From: Streptomyces sp. ISL-98
GTDB taxonomy: Bacteria; Actinomycetota; Actinomycetes; Streptomycetales; Streptomycetaceae
Length of the DNA stretch: 64,000 nucleotides
Direction of reading: 5' to 3'
Assembly: GCF_018614055.1 (NCBI RefSeq)
Contig: NZ_JAGGPB010000019.1
Span: 186,001 to 250,000 of the forward strand
Positions 25,777 to 33,172 of the stretch are shown here, piece by piece (position 1 is the first letter of the stretch; the number at the start of each line of letters is the position of its first letter). The translations under genes were made by a program, and so were the position numbers. The notes under the pieces are model-generated. The model saw only the letters and a program-made list of their open reading frames with translations, made no database searches and was not told the origin of the DNA.

Positions 25777-25846
25777 CCCCCAGGGCTCCGGGCCTTCCGG
25801 GGCACCACCTTTGACCAAACCACCTCCGAATGCCGGGAGTTCCGCC

Positions 25847-26335
25847 ATGCCCGACGCCACCCCACTCGACCAGGCCACAACGATGATCGAGAAAGCCTGG
25901 GGCCGCCCTATCGAAGCTCTGGAATCCCTCGCGGTCCGCCGCCCGAGCCACGACCCGCTCCTGCGCTCGGCCATGCACATCCGCTCGGCCCTGGTCATCA
26001 CCGACAACGCAGTGGCCGTGCACCAGGACCGTCTGCACGCCCTTACCCCGCCTGGCCACGTGCCGGCCTTCTACGACCTGGAACGGATCACCAGCTCAGC
26101 GGCGGACCTTCGCGTCGCCCAAGCGGAGAGCCGTACTTCCCTGCAGGCAATCAGCCACGTGATCGAAGCGCGTGAAGCCGCTGCGACCTCGGACCGGGCG
26201 CCAGCAGTCCGGCTGGCCCAGGCCGCTGTCGCCCGCTCCGGGCACGCGCCACGCGCCGTGGGCCAGGCGCCCGATCAGCCCGCTCGTTCGGCCGCTGTCG
26301 GCCCGTCGGTGGCCGACCTGGGGCCGCGCCGCTGA
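25847..26335 (+). CDS. Helical element protein with shared tail
   Basis: The 162-residue protein starts at ATG 25847 (GGGAG upstream). It is helical (TPLDQATTMIEKAWGRPIEA; LERITSSAADLRVAQAESRT) and ends in a 41-residue Ala/Pro-rich tail (VRLAQAAVARSG to LGPRR). The N-terminal EKAWGRPIEALESLAVRR resembles the start of the protein at 23289 (YGRPLEELQRGNASGR), so the two may share a distant fold. No function is proposed. Confidence 0.72.
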   Translation: MPDATPLDQATTMIEKAWGRPIEALESLAVRRPSHDPLLRSAMHIRSALVITDNAVAVHQDRLHALTPPGHVPAFYDLERITSSAADLRVAQAESRTSLQAISHVIEAREAAATSDRAPAVRLAQAAVARSGHAPRAVGQAPDQPARSAAVGPSVADLGPRR

Positions 26336-26339
26336 TCGG

Positions 26340-26606
26340 TCAGGCAAGGTCCTCGTCGCGGTGGGCATTCCCGATGCGGGAGCCCACCGCGCGGGCCAGC
26401 TCCTCCAGCGTCAACTCGACGCGACGCCCATCCGCGATCCGGTGCTCCACCACCGCGCCCTCGTCACCCCGTCCGTCGGACTGGGCACCGACAGCCCACT
26501 GGCCGTCGGCGACCATCGCGATGTCGCCCTCCGTCCACGGCCGCCCGGCCGCCCGGATCTTGCGCTCCAGCCCGGCTCCGTCCCAGTGTCTGCTCGGCTC
26601 CGCCAT
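26340..26606 (-). CDS. Small hypothetical protein on the opposite strand
   Basis: The 88-residue protein is read against its neighbours, has G/C-biased third positions and a clear GGGGGAGCAGG site before ATG 26606. The sequence shows an N-terminal WDGAGLERKIRAAGRPWTEG helix and a C-terminal LTLEELARAVGSRIGNAHR helix, compatible with a compact alpha/beta fold. It stops four bases from the convergent neighbour. No family recognised. Confidence 0.62.
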   Translation of the reverse strand: MAEPSRHWDGAGLERKIRAAGRPWTEGDIAMVADGQWAVGAQSDGRGDEGAVVEHRIADGRRVELTLEELARAVGSRIGNAHRDEDLA

Positions 26607-26825
26607 CCCTGCTCCCCCTTCGGTCCCGTGCGGCCCGTTGCCGCAACCCAGTTAGGACAACCGCGTCCGCCGATCCATTCCCGGGCCACGGGCCCTCTGC
26701 TGACGGCCGCCAGTTCGCCCACGGCAGACGCCGCTTCCCGGGAAAGGACTACGTACTTCGGCACACCGCATGTCAACGTACGGGTGTTGGGAAAAACCGC
26801 AGGTCAACGAAGGGATCGTCCAACC

Positions 26826-27173
26826 GTGAACGCCTCCGCCACCCTCCTGCCCGCTGTCGTCCGGCCCGCCGTGGAGGAGCGCTCCTGGCTCTCGTCGGAC
26901 CACTGCGCAGGCCCGGTGCTCGACCTCCTCGACGCGCTCGGTTGGGCAATCGTCGACACCCCGGAGGCCAACGTCCACGCGACGAGCCCGGACGGCCGTG
27001 TCTACGTCGGCTGGCTTCCCGAAGACACCGCCGCCTGGAAGCGCGGCATCGTCTGGCAGGTCCGGGTACAGCCCACCGAGGGTGAGCCGTGGGTCCAGGA
27101 GTTCGGCCTCTACACCCCCTCCGAGGCCGTTGCCGGTTTCCTCGCCGCGCTCATCGCCACCCCCAGCCGCTGA
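26826..27173 (+). CDS. Short DUF317-like protein
   Basis: The 115-residue protein corresponds to one DUF317 half: LDLLDALGWAIVDTPEANVH, SPDGRVYVGWLPEDTAAWKR, and the helix LYTPSEAVAGFLAALIA that matches TPAEIVAGLTTAL of the larger DUF317 protein at 24854. GTG at 26826 is chosen because it opens the conserved region. As a single-domain version it may pair with the larger one. Confidence 0.78.
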   Translation: MNASATLLPAVVRPAVEERSWLSSDHCAGPVLDLLDALGWAIVDTPEANVHATSPDGRVYVGWLPEDTAAWKRGIVWQVRVQPTEGEPWVQEFGLYTPSEAVAGFLAALIATPSR

Positions 27174-27204
27174 CCGCTACCGCCCCCTGTCTCGGAAGGC
27201 CCCC

Positions 27205-27465
27205 ATGGCATACCGCGCCCCGCTCACCAACCACCACGCCGACGGCACTCTCTGCCCGGCGGACCACAAGCACACCAGCTCCGGCAAGCCGCTCAACCCC
27301 GACTGCCCTGGTCGCGCGTACACGCAGGCCATCTGCTCGTGCGGCGGCTGGGAGATGAAGCAGTCCGGTAAGGGCTACGTCAACGAGAGCCGTAAGCGGC
27401 ACCTCACCAGCCACACCCAGGGGCCGAAGGTTCTTCGCGACCTGCTTCGCCTCGACGGTTCCTGA
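27205..27465 (+). CDS. Small Cys/His-rich, possibly zinc-binding protein
   Basis: The 86-residue protein contains CPADHKHTSSGK, then CPGRAYTQAICSCGGWEMK and a final RKRHLTSHTQ. The Cys and His spacing (C-x3-H-x-H, C-x-C and H-x3-H) suggests a zinc-binding fold, the last part resembling the helix of a C2H2 finger. ATG at 27205 has GGAAGG nine bases upstream. It is likely a nucleic-acid-binding accessory; this is inference. Confidence 0.7.
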   Translation: MAYRAPLTNHHADGTLCPADHKHTSSGKPLNPDCPGRAYTQAICSCGGWEMKQSGKGYVNESRKRHLTSHTQGPKVLRDLLRLDGS

Positions 27466-27517
27466 CGCTCCACCACCAACCCCGCCCTGCCATCCCGTAC
27501 CGCTCTTGGAGGTTTCC

Positions 27518-27730
27518 GTGCCCCACTACCTGACCGTCGGCCACCTGCTCCGCCAGCTCCAGGACCTTGACCCCAACCTGCCGATCCGCCTCGCCATCAA
27601 CCCTGACTTCCCGTTCACCCACTACTTGGGGGCCGAGGTCGTTGTCCGTGGCGGCAAGGCGTTCATCGCCGACGACGGCCAGGAGGGCTACCTCCCGGTG
27701 AAGGTCAGCAACGCCCTCGCCTGGGCCTGA
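27518..27730 (+). CDS. Small element protein
   Basis: The 70-residue protein starts at GTG 27518 with TTGGAGG ahead. The motif TVGHLLRQLQDLDPNLPIRL is typical of short phage or plasmid proteins in which a helix is followed by a P-x-x-P/I-x strand (the LxxLxxLDPDLPV type). It may be an acetyltransferase-like or DNA-modulating fold. Function not known. Confidence 0.75.
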   Translation: MPHYLTVGHLLRQLQDLDPNLPIRLAINPDFPFTHYLGAEVVVRGGKAFIADDGQEGYLPVKVSNALAWA

Positions 27731-27823
27731 CCAGTCCCACCGACACCGCCCCCGGAGGCTCCTATCTCGTCGCGATCCCGCCCTTCGCAGGTCCTTCCCC
27801 TGCACAGCCTGGCCGTACGCCCC

Positions 27824-28153
27824 ATGCCGAGCGCCATGCGCGGCGCGCTGGTCCAGCGCGTCTCCGCCCTGCCCGACGGACCGCTCGACGTCACCTGGCT
27901 CGCCGCCGAAACCCCGAGACTCCCCCTTGGCCGCATTCGCCTTCACTGGGAGCCTGCCTCCCTCGCGGGCTGGGACGTCACAGCGCATCTGGGCCTGGCC
28001 ACCACCGAGGTGCATCTCGCCTCCTGGCCTGCCGCCCCGGACGACTGGCCGCGCCTGGTCCGCCCGACCATCCACGAGGTGCTCGGCCTGTGCGCCGCCC
28101 TCGCGGTCGCGACCGCCGCCCTCGATCTCTCGAATCGCCTCGCCCAGGTCTGA
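27824..28153 (+). CDS. Small element protein; true start may be an upstream ATC
   Basis: The 109-residue reading from ATG 27824 has no ribosome site. Twenty codons upstream, in frame, ATC at 27764 stands five bases after a perfect GGAGG (27754-27758), which would give a 129-residue protein. Either ATC initiates, or an ATG mutated to ATC. The product has a WLAAETPRLPLGRIRLHW segment and a C-terminal hydrophobic helix (LGLCAALAVATAALDLS). No family recognised. Confidence 0.65.
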   Translation: MPSAMRGALVQRVSALPDGPLDVTWLAAETPRLPLGRIRLHWEPASLAGWDVTAHLGLATTEVHLASWPAAPDDWPRLVRPTIHEVLGLCAALAVATAALDLSNRLAQV

Positions 28154-28250
28154 CCGAAACCGCAGAAGGCCGCCCCGTGCCGCTCAGGCAGGTGCCGTAC
28201 GCCCGGCCGCGTGTTGCGTACGCTCATCACCGACGAACGAGGAGGACACG

Positions 28251-28487
28251 ATGGCCGACGACCAGCAACTCTGGGGGTATCCGGAGGTCGCCGCTCACCT
28301 GGGCATCAGCGTCCGAGCTGCCCGTAGCCGCAAGAGCCGGGGCAGCCTGCCGGAGCCCGACGACACCAGCGTGCCGGACCGGCCGCGCTGGAAGCCCGCT
28401 ACCTTCCAGGGCTGGCGGCCCGTCGGCCGAGGGTTCCGGAGGGACTTGCACGGCCCCTCTCAGCACGAGATCACTCCGTCCGGCTGA
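28251..28487 (+). CDS. Excisionase/AlpA-like helix-turn-helix protein
   Basis: The 78-residue protein starts at ATG 28251 behind GGAGG. It has a MerR-type helix-turn-helix, WGYPEVAAHLGISVRAARSR, then the wing SLPEPDDTSVPDRPRWKPAT. This is the layout of small excisionases and of AlpA regulators. In integrative elements this protein usually directs excision next to an integrase, but no integrase is near, so it may instead regulate the convergent arms. Confidence 0.8.
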   Translation: MADDQQLWGYPEVAAHLGISVRAARSRKSRGSLPEPDDTSVPDRPRWKPATFQGWRPVGRGFRRDLHGPSQHEITPSG

Positions 28488-28513
28488 CCGGCCGTCGTGC
28501 CCACCCGTAGGCT
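28485..28513 (+). promoter_or_regulatory. Putative leaderless promoter
   Basis: TGACCG (28485-28490) and TAGGCT (28508-28513) are separated by 17 bases, and six bases later comes ATG at 28520. This matches a vegetative-type promoter whose transcript would start at the start codon. Confidence 0.45.
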
Positions 28514-28519
28514 GCGGCC

Positions 28520-28753
28520 ATGACGTCCGACTCGCCGATGCCGTCCCCACCGTTCCCTTCTCCCGACAACGCTGCGCTCCGGGTGGTCGTCGGCAACGCC
28601 ATCGCATCGGTCCGCAGCGGCGAAGCCTCGGCGGAGGAGGCGATCCTGCATGCGGCCGTCCACGGCTGGTACGAGGGTCATATCCAGGGCGAGGACGAGT
28701 GCCCCGGCTGCGACTTCCGGGGTGGGCTGCCGAAGAACGGCAACCGCGGCTGA
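28520..28753 (+). CDS. Small acidic protein with a CxxC pair
   Basis: The 77-residue protein has an amphipathic helix (RVVVGNAIASVRSGEASAEE) and a DECPGCDFRGG segment, one CxxC that would need a partner to bind zinc. There is no ribosome site, in keeping with the leaderless promoter just upstream. It is the last gene of the rightward arm and ends nine bases before the long palindrome at 28762. Function unknown. Confidence 0.65.
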   Translation: MTSDSPMPSPPFPSPDNAALRVVVGNAIASVRSGEASAEEAILHAAVHGWYEGHIQGEDECPGCDFRGGLPKNGNRG

Positions 28754-28761
28754 CCACCCTG

Positions 28762-28809
28762 CAATGCCGAGGAGCGCCACCGACATGTCGGTGGCGCTCC
28801 TCGGCATTG
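28762..28809. terminator. Perfect 48-bp palindrome, bidirectional terminator
   Basis: CAATGCCGAGGAGCGCCACC and the rest of a 24-base arm are followed without a gap by the exact reverse complement; the centre is ACATGT. It lies between the convergent 28520-28753 and 28823-29227 genes and can stop transcription from both arms. Such a long perfect palindrome in double-stranded form could also extrude a cruciform. Confidence 0.85.
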
Positions 28810-28822
28810 GTACTTCACTCGC

Positions 28823-29227
28823 CTAGTCCAGGTAGGTGCTGGCGAAGGCGCCATCGAAGCCGAGCGCGGCGAGGCCCTGCTCGACGCTGGGGTAGGTCGT
28901 CCCGTCCGGGATGGCGATCAGGGCGTCGAAGTCGGCGCGGCTGATCTCGGGTTCGAGCCACTGGTTGCTGCAGCGGCAGCAGACCCAGACGTTGCGGCCG
29001 TGGTTGATGAGCAACCAGTCGCGCCGGGCACGGCAGGCCGAGCACATCACGGGGATCCCACGAAGGGCCAGCTCGCGCGAGTGGCTGAGGCAGCGCGTCG
29101 CGCCAGGGCCGCTGGGCGGCTGCGTCTCGTACTCGAGCTGCAGCAGGGGATCGGTTCCGGCGGGGAGGACAGGCAGCACGGGTGTCGGCTCTGCGGGGCG
29201 GTCGGTGGTTCTGAGCACGAGCGTCAT
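28823..29227 (-). CDS. Zinc-ribbon-like protein of unknown function
   Basis: The 134-residue protein has two CxxC pairs, MCSACRAR and VCCRCSNQW, about 20 residues apart around a DWLLINHGRNVW strand, a classic treble-clef or zinc-ribbon layout. The C-terminal helix region is ADFDALIAIPDGTTYPSVEQ. ATG at 29227 is chosen because the upstream extension is low complexity. The gene is isolated between two long perfect palindromes (28762-28809 and 29294-29333), so it may form its own transcription unit. Confidence 0.75.
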   Translation of the reverse strand: MTLVLRTTDRPAEPTPVLPVLPAGTDPLLQLEYETQPPSGPGATRCLSHSRELALRGIPVMCSACRARRDWLLINHGRNVWVCCRCSNQWLEPEISRADFDALIAIPDGTTYPSVEQGLAALGFDGAFASTYLD

Positions 29228-29293
29228 CTCCCGGTCGAGGTCCTTCTGTTTCCATCCGTAACAGCCGGTGGAACCGGTTGTCCAGGGGTTTCG

Positions 29294-29333
29294 CGGAGTC
29301 CGGCAGGCCGGTTGACCGGCCTGCCGGACTCCG
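29294..29333. terminator. 40-bp palindrome at the end of the relaxase gene
   Basis: CGGAGTCCGGCAGGCCGGT is matched by its exact reverse complement around a central TG, giving 19-bp arms. It begins one base after the relaxase stop, the normal place for a strong intrinsic terminator, though without a T-run. It is GC-rich and could also fold as single-stranded DNA during transfer. Confidence 0.75.
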
Positions 29334-29334
29334 G

Positions 29335-31107
29335 TCAGCGGCGCGGTGGGCGGTTGCGCGGGTCGGAGGCGGCGGGGCGAGCTGCGGCCATGGGTGCCGT
29401 CCGGGTGCTGGTGCGGTTGGCCGAGGTCTTGGGCTGGCTGGTGCCGGCCTGCGGGCGGCGGGTCGCTTCGCCCGGGTGAGCGGGGAGCTGGGCAAGTCGG
29501 CGCAGGCGCCATACCAGGACGTCGTTCACGTCCTCGGCGGTGTCGAGTTCGCGCATGCCGATGGCTTGCTGCAGGAGGGCCTTGGGGTCGTGGCCTGCCT
29601 GCTCGGCCTGGGCAAGGGTGGCGGCCAGGGCATCGGTCTTCGTCGACGAGCTGTCTGCTCGCAGCCCCTCTTCCGGCAGGGCTGCACGGATGGCGGCCTC
29701 GTGGGTTCGGCGTTCGGCTTCGGGCAGGGCGCGGCCTTGTTCGCGCAGCGCCCGCATGGGCGTTGCGGCAGCCTGGCGGTAGGCGGCTCGCAGATGCTCG
29801 GCGGTCTGTCGGGAGGCGTGGGCCTGCTGGGCATGGCCACGGGCGGAGTGCCAGCGGGCGGCGGCGAGGGCGACCAGAACCAAGGTGGAGACGAGCATGG
29901 CGGTGGTGCCGCCGTCCTCGCCACGGCCGAGAGCGCTGCCGGCCTGGATGATGCCCCGGGCCGCCGAGCGGATCGCCCGGGTGTCGGCGCGCTCTGCTCG
30001 GACGTGACTGCGGGTGGCACGCTCGAAGGCGCGGGCGGCGGCACCCAGCTCGGCGCGGGTGGCGGCCGGGGAGGTCTGTGTCACCGCGTCCAGGAGTTCG
30101 CCGACCCCTACCAGTTGAGCTGCGGCTTCGTCGTCGTCGCTGTCGAGCAGGATGGCGGCGTGCTCGGCTAGGCCGGTGGCGTTGCGTCGTTCCCGGGCGG
30201 GCGGTGACCAGCCCGGCCGGCCGCTGGTGGCCGCCGGCTGCGTCGCCTGATCAGCGGTGCCGTCGGCCAGGCGGCGGCGGATCTTGGGGAGTGCGAGGTC
30301 AGGGGCGAGCTTGGATCCGGGGTACCAGATCGGTTTGCCCTCGCGGTTGCGGTCGCCTGGAAGCGCGACGTTGTAGCCGATGGCGTCGCCGGACGGGGCG
30401 TTTCGGATCTTCACACGGAGGCCCGCCTCGCGGAGCCTGGTGAAGAACTCATCTTCGGTGGCCGTGCCCGCGAGGGCTTGACGCACGGCTTCGCGGAGAG
30501 TCTCGCGAGGAGCCTCGGGCCGACCGGTGCGCTCGGCCTTGAAACGCTCTGCGCTGGTGGGGGACTTGGCTCCGGTGCCGTCGCCGGGCTTGAGCTGGCG
30601 CAGGCCCATCTCCTGCTCGATGCGTCGGCATTCGGCCTGGGCTTTCTTGAAGTCGTAGTTCATCCTCGGGCGGCGCAGATCGCCTCGGACCATGGTGGCC
30701 AGGATGTGGATGTGGTCGTCGGCGTGCCGCACGGCGACCCAGCGGCAGCCGTCAGGATCGCCTTCGGGGGCGAGGTTGACGGCGTGGACCAGGCGGCGGG
30801 CGACGGTGTTCCACTCGGCGTCGGTCAAGATCCGGTCGCCGGGGTCGGTGCGGATCGAGCAGTGCCAGACGTGCTGGGCCGGTGCCGTGGTGCCAGCCTG
30901 CTTGACCCGCAGGTCCAGTGCTGCGGAGAGGCGGGCGAGGGTGACCTTGGGGTCGGGGTCGGGGCTGGTGTCTCGTCCGGGGTCAGGGGCGAAGCCGTCC
31001 CAGCTCCCGACGAGGTGGGCGTCGGTGTGTTCGTCGCGTTTGCCAGGGCCGTACAGGTAGACGAGCAGGCCGTGGGTTCGTGAGCCGCGTCGGATCTTGG
31101 GGACCAT
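29335..31107 (-). CDS. Relaxase/mobilisation nuclease
   Basis: The 590-residue protein has an N-terminal relaxase domain (about residues 1-180). It starts SRTHGLLVYLYGPGKRDEHT and carries the metal-binding strand HADDHIHIL (the three-His motif) near residue 134. The relaxase nicks at oriT and is covalently attached to the transferred strand; a nucleophile Tyr is expected, with YLYGPG near residue 18 the best candidate. A helical accessory region follows. A hydrophobic stretch (MLVSTLVLVALAAARW, about 430) is unusual and may anchor it to the membrane. The C-terminus is Arg-rich (NRPPRR). ATG at 31107 overlaps the mobC stop. Confidence 0.93.
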   Translation of the reverse strand: MVPKIRRGSRTHGLLVYLYGPGKRDEHTDAHLVGSWDGFAPDPGRDTSPDPDPKVTLARLSAALDLRVKQAGTTAPAQHVWHCSIRTDPGDRILTDAEWNTVARRLVHAVNLAPEGDPDGCRWVAVRHADDHIHILATMVRGDLRRPRMNYDFKKAQAECRRIEQEMGLRQLKPGDGTGAKSPTSAERFKAERTGRPEAPRETLREAVRQALAGTATEDEFFTRLREAGLRVKIRNAPSGDAIGYNVALPGDRNREGKPIWYPGSKLAPDLALPKIRRRLADGTADQATQPAATSGRPGWSPPARERRNATGLAEHAAILLDSDDDEAAAQLVGVGELLDAVTQTSPAATRAELGAAARAFERATRSHVRAERADTRAIRSAARGIIQAGSALGRGEDGGTTAMLVSTLVLVALAAARWHSARGHAQQAHASRQTAEHLRAAYRQAAATPMRALREQGRALPEAERRTHEAAIRAALPEEGLRADSSSTKTDALAATLAQAEQAGHDPKALLQQAIGMRELDTAEDVNDVLVWRLRRLAQLPAHPGEATRRPQAGTSQPKTSANRTSTRTAPMAAARPAASDPRNRPPRR

Positions 31108-31772
31108 CAGAGTCGCTTCTTCACCAGGGTGTCGGCCGCGTCGTCGATGCGGGCCAGGAGTCGGGTCAGGGTTGCGAGGGCGTGTTCGAGTTCGCCGGGT
31201 CGGGGCTGCCCTCCGGCGTTGTGGACGTAGGCGATCTGGTTGATGTTGTTGCCGACCCGGGAGAGGGCGGTGCGCAGGGCGGCCAGCTCGTCGATGGCGG
31301 TGTCGAGTTGTTCGTTGGTGTGCAAGGTGGTGGAACCGCGGGCGACTGCGAGGCCGGCGGCGGCGAGGAAGCGAGCGACGGTGACGCTGCGCTGCGCGGC
31401 GGCGACGACTATCTCGGCTTTCTCTGTGTCGGAGAGGCGGGTGGTCGTCTTGCGGGTGCGCTCGCTCGGGTTGCGGCTGCGGCGGCGCGGCTTGCGGTCG
31501 GGGAAGGGGGACGCGCTCGGGCTCGGCTGCTCGCGGTCGCTGTGGCGGTCTACTTCTCCCCCTGCGACTGGCGCCCCCTGGTGCCGGGAGTCTGGCTGGT
31601 CCCCGTGCGCCCTCGCTCGGGGCCCAGCCGGACTTCCCTCGCCCTCCTGGGCGGGGGCAAGTGCGTACGACGGGCCGTAGGACCGTCGTAGGCGACAACT
31701 TGCTCCGCCAGGAGCCGTCGTGGGGTCACGCTGCTGTCCGGACGTGGTGGCCGTCGGGTCGCTGGCGGTCAC
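31107..31772 (-). CDS. mobC: MobC relaxosome accessory protein
   Basis: The 221-residue protein has a disordered N-terminal half. The MobC domain follows at about 120-221: RLSDTEKAEIVVAAAQRSVT, then the diagnostic LSRVGNNINQIAYVHN. MobC opens the DNA at oriT for the relaxase. GTG at 31772 overlaps the upstream stop (GTGA) with GGAG eight bases ahead. The C-terminus overlaps the relaxase start (ATGA), so the two are translationally coupled. The 100-residue disordered N-terminus is much longer than in usual MobC proteins. Confidence 0.92.
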   Translation of the reverse strand: MTASDPTATTSGQQRDPTTAPGGASCRLRRSYGPSYALAPAQEGEGSPAGPRARAHGDQPDSRHQGAPVAGGEVDRHSDREQPSPSASPFPDRKPRRRSRNPSERTRKTTTRLSDTEKAEIVVAAAQRSVTVARFLAAAGLAVARGSTTLHTNEQLDTAIDELAALRTALSRVGNNINQIAYVHNAGGQPRPGELEHALATLTRLLARIDDAADTLVKKRL

Positions 31773-31993
31773 CGGCTCGTCTCCGGGTTCTGCTGACGGA
31801 TTTCGCGGACGAGGTCCTCGATCCAGTCCATGGCCAGGACCGGGTGGTGCAGGGTCCACGGACGGCTGTTTCGGGTTCGCTGCACGGTCCAGGTGTTATC
31901 CGGGCCGGATTGGGCGCGGTGGAGGTGACCGCGCTGGTGCAGGACGGTCAGCCAGGAGTCGACCTCGGTGGGTGTGGCCGGGTGTGTGCGCAT
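31769..31993 (-). CDS. Small element protein upstream of mobC
   Basis: The 74-residue reading begins at ATG 31993 with CGGAGAG seven bases upstream; a longer reading from GTG 32077 lacks a ribosome site. It has TPTEVDSWLTVLHQRGHLHR and a strand NTWTVQRTRNSRPWTLHHPV, compatible with a winged-helix fold. Its stop overlaps the mobC start. A relaxosome regulator is a reasonable guess. Confidence 0.7.
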   Translation of the reverse strand: MRTHPATPTEVDSWLTVLHQRGHLHRAQSGPDNTWTVQRTRNSRPWTLHHPVLAMDWIEDLVREIRQQNPETSR

Positions 31994-32095
31994 GAGGGTG
32001 CTCTCCGGTTCGCTTCGGAAGGTTGTGGGGCGCATGTCCGGGGGCGGATGACCGGCCGAGGTGTCCGGCTCGGTCACCCGCTTCGTGCTGTCCGG

Positions 32096-33172
32096 TCAGT
32101 TCCGGGCGGCGGTGACCGGCTGTCCGTGCTGCTCGCGGAGCTGGACCATCAGGGCGGTCAGCGTGTCGCTCGACAGCGGGATCTGCTGACCCCGGATCGC
32201 CTGGGCGACCACCTTGCGGGTCAGCTTGTCCTCGGCCCTGACCGCTGACCGGGCGATCTCCAGCAGCTCCTCGGTGTCCGGATCAGGCCGCCGGTCACCG
32301 GTTGTCCGGGTGTCCGGGTCAGTGACCGGCGGCGGAGTAACCGGCCGGTCAGTGACCGGCGCGAGGCTGTTCTGGTGGCCGGTGACCGGCTCGGTGCCGG
32401 CCGGGCGGTCAGTGACCGGCGGCGCGGTGTCCGACTGTCCGGGCAGGTCAGCGGCCTCGTGCGGCGGCTCGTGGTGACCGGTGACCGGGCTGCTGCTGTC
32501 CGCCGGGGCACTGTCCCCGGTCAGTGACCGAGGACTTGGGGTCTGCTTGTCCAGGGACAGTCGCGGCCGGTCGGTCAGGGCAGTGACCGGCTGACCGGCG
32601 GTGACCTGACCAGCCTGCGGCTGCGGCTGACCGGGCCGGTCAGTCCGGGTGACCGTGATGCCCTCGGGCCGGTCGGCCTGACCGAGGTGACCGGCCTGTC
32701 CGAGGTCGTCGCGGTCACTTCGGTCACTGTCCTTGGCTGGCCCCCGGGCGATGAGGATGTAGAGGTGGACCGCTCCGGCCAGCGCGAGCGGGGCGATGGT
32801 GGACAGCACCGCGACCACCGTGTCTCCGAGCCGGAGTCCGGTGGCCGAGGCCGATTCCTCGTTGAGTCGCACCGCGTGGAGCGCGTTGGCCCAGATGCTG
32901 GCGGCGGTAGCGGTGCCGAAGAGGGTCCAGACGTAGAGCCGGGCGCGCAGGGGTGCGTCGCGCAGGACCAGGAGGGCTCGGACGCCGTAGGAGATGAACC
33001 CGTCGATCACCAGGGGGAAGAGGTAGGTCAGGAAACCGCGGACGTGGATGGCGACGGCCATCTGCTGGAGGGCGTCGTACGACAGGGCGCACCCCGCGCC
33101 GCCCAGCGCGATGACGACCGCGCGGTCCCAGCCGGTGATGTGCGCCGCCTTGGGCGCGCTCGCGGTGCTCAC
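32096..33172 (-). CDS. DUF2637 membrane protein with PVT-repeat tail
   Basis: The 358-residue protein has four hydrophobic helices in residues about 10-140 (VVIALGGAGCALSYDALQQM, YLFPLVIDGFISYGVRALLV, TIAPLALAGAVHLYILIA), the DUF2637 domain. This family is found next to transfer genes in actinobacterial elements and resembles plasmid spread (Spd-type) proteins. The following cytoplasmic part is low complexity with a 10-residue repeat containing PVTD or PVTG, seen at DNA level as GTGACCGG every 30 bases (32322, 32352, 32382, 32412). The C-terminal about 70 residues form a helical domain (TEELLEIARSAVRAEDKLTR). GTG at 33172 overlaps the WhiB-like stop. Confidence 0.85.
   Translation of the reverse strand: MSTASAPKAAHITGWDRAVVIALGGAGCALSYDALQQMAVAIHVRGFLTYLFPLVIDGFISYGVRALLVLRDAPLRARLYVWTLFGTATAASIWANALHAVRLNEESASATGLRLGDTVVAVLSTIAPLALAGAVHLYILIARGPAKDSDRSDRDDLGQAGHLGQADRPEGITVTRTDRPGQPQPQAGQVTAGQPVTALTDRPRLSLDKQTPSPRSLTGDSAPADSSSPVTGHHEPPHEAADLPGQSDTAPPVTDRPAGTEPVTGHQNSLAPVTDRPVTPPPVTDPDTRTTGDRRPDPDTEELLEIARSAVRAEDKLTRKVVAQAIRGQQIPLSSDTLTALMVQLREQHGQPVTAARN

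Noticed and set aside
32096..32694. GTGACCGG array as TraB recognition sequences of a conjugative plasmid
   Set aside because: The spacing follows a 10-residue protein repeat, and the element has a TraG-type coupling protein and relaxase, not a TraB translocase.
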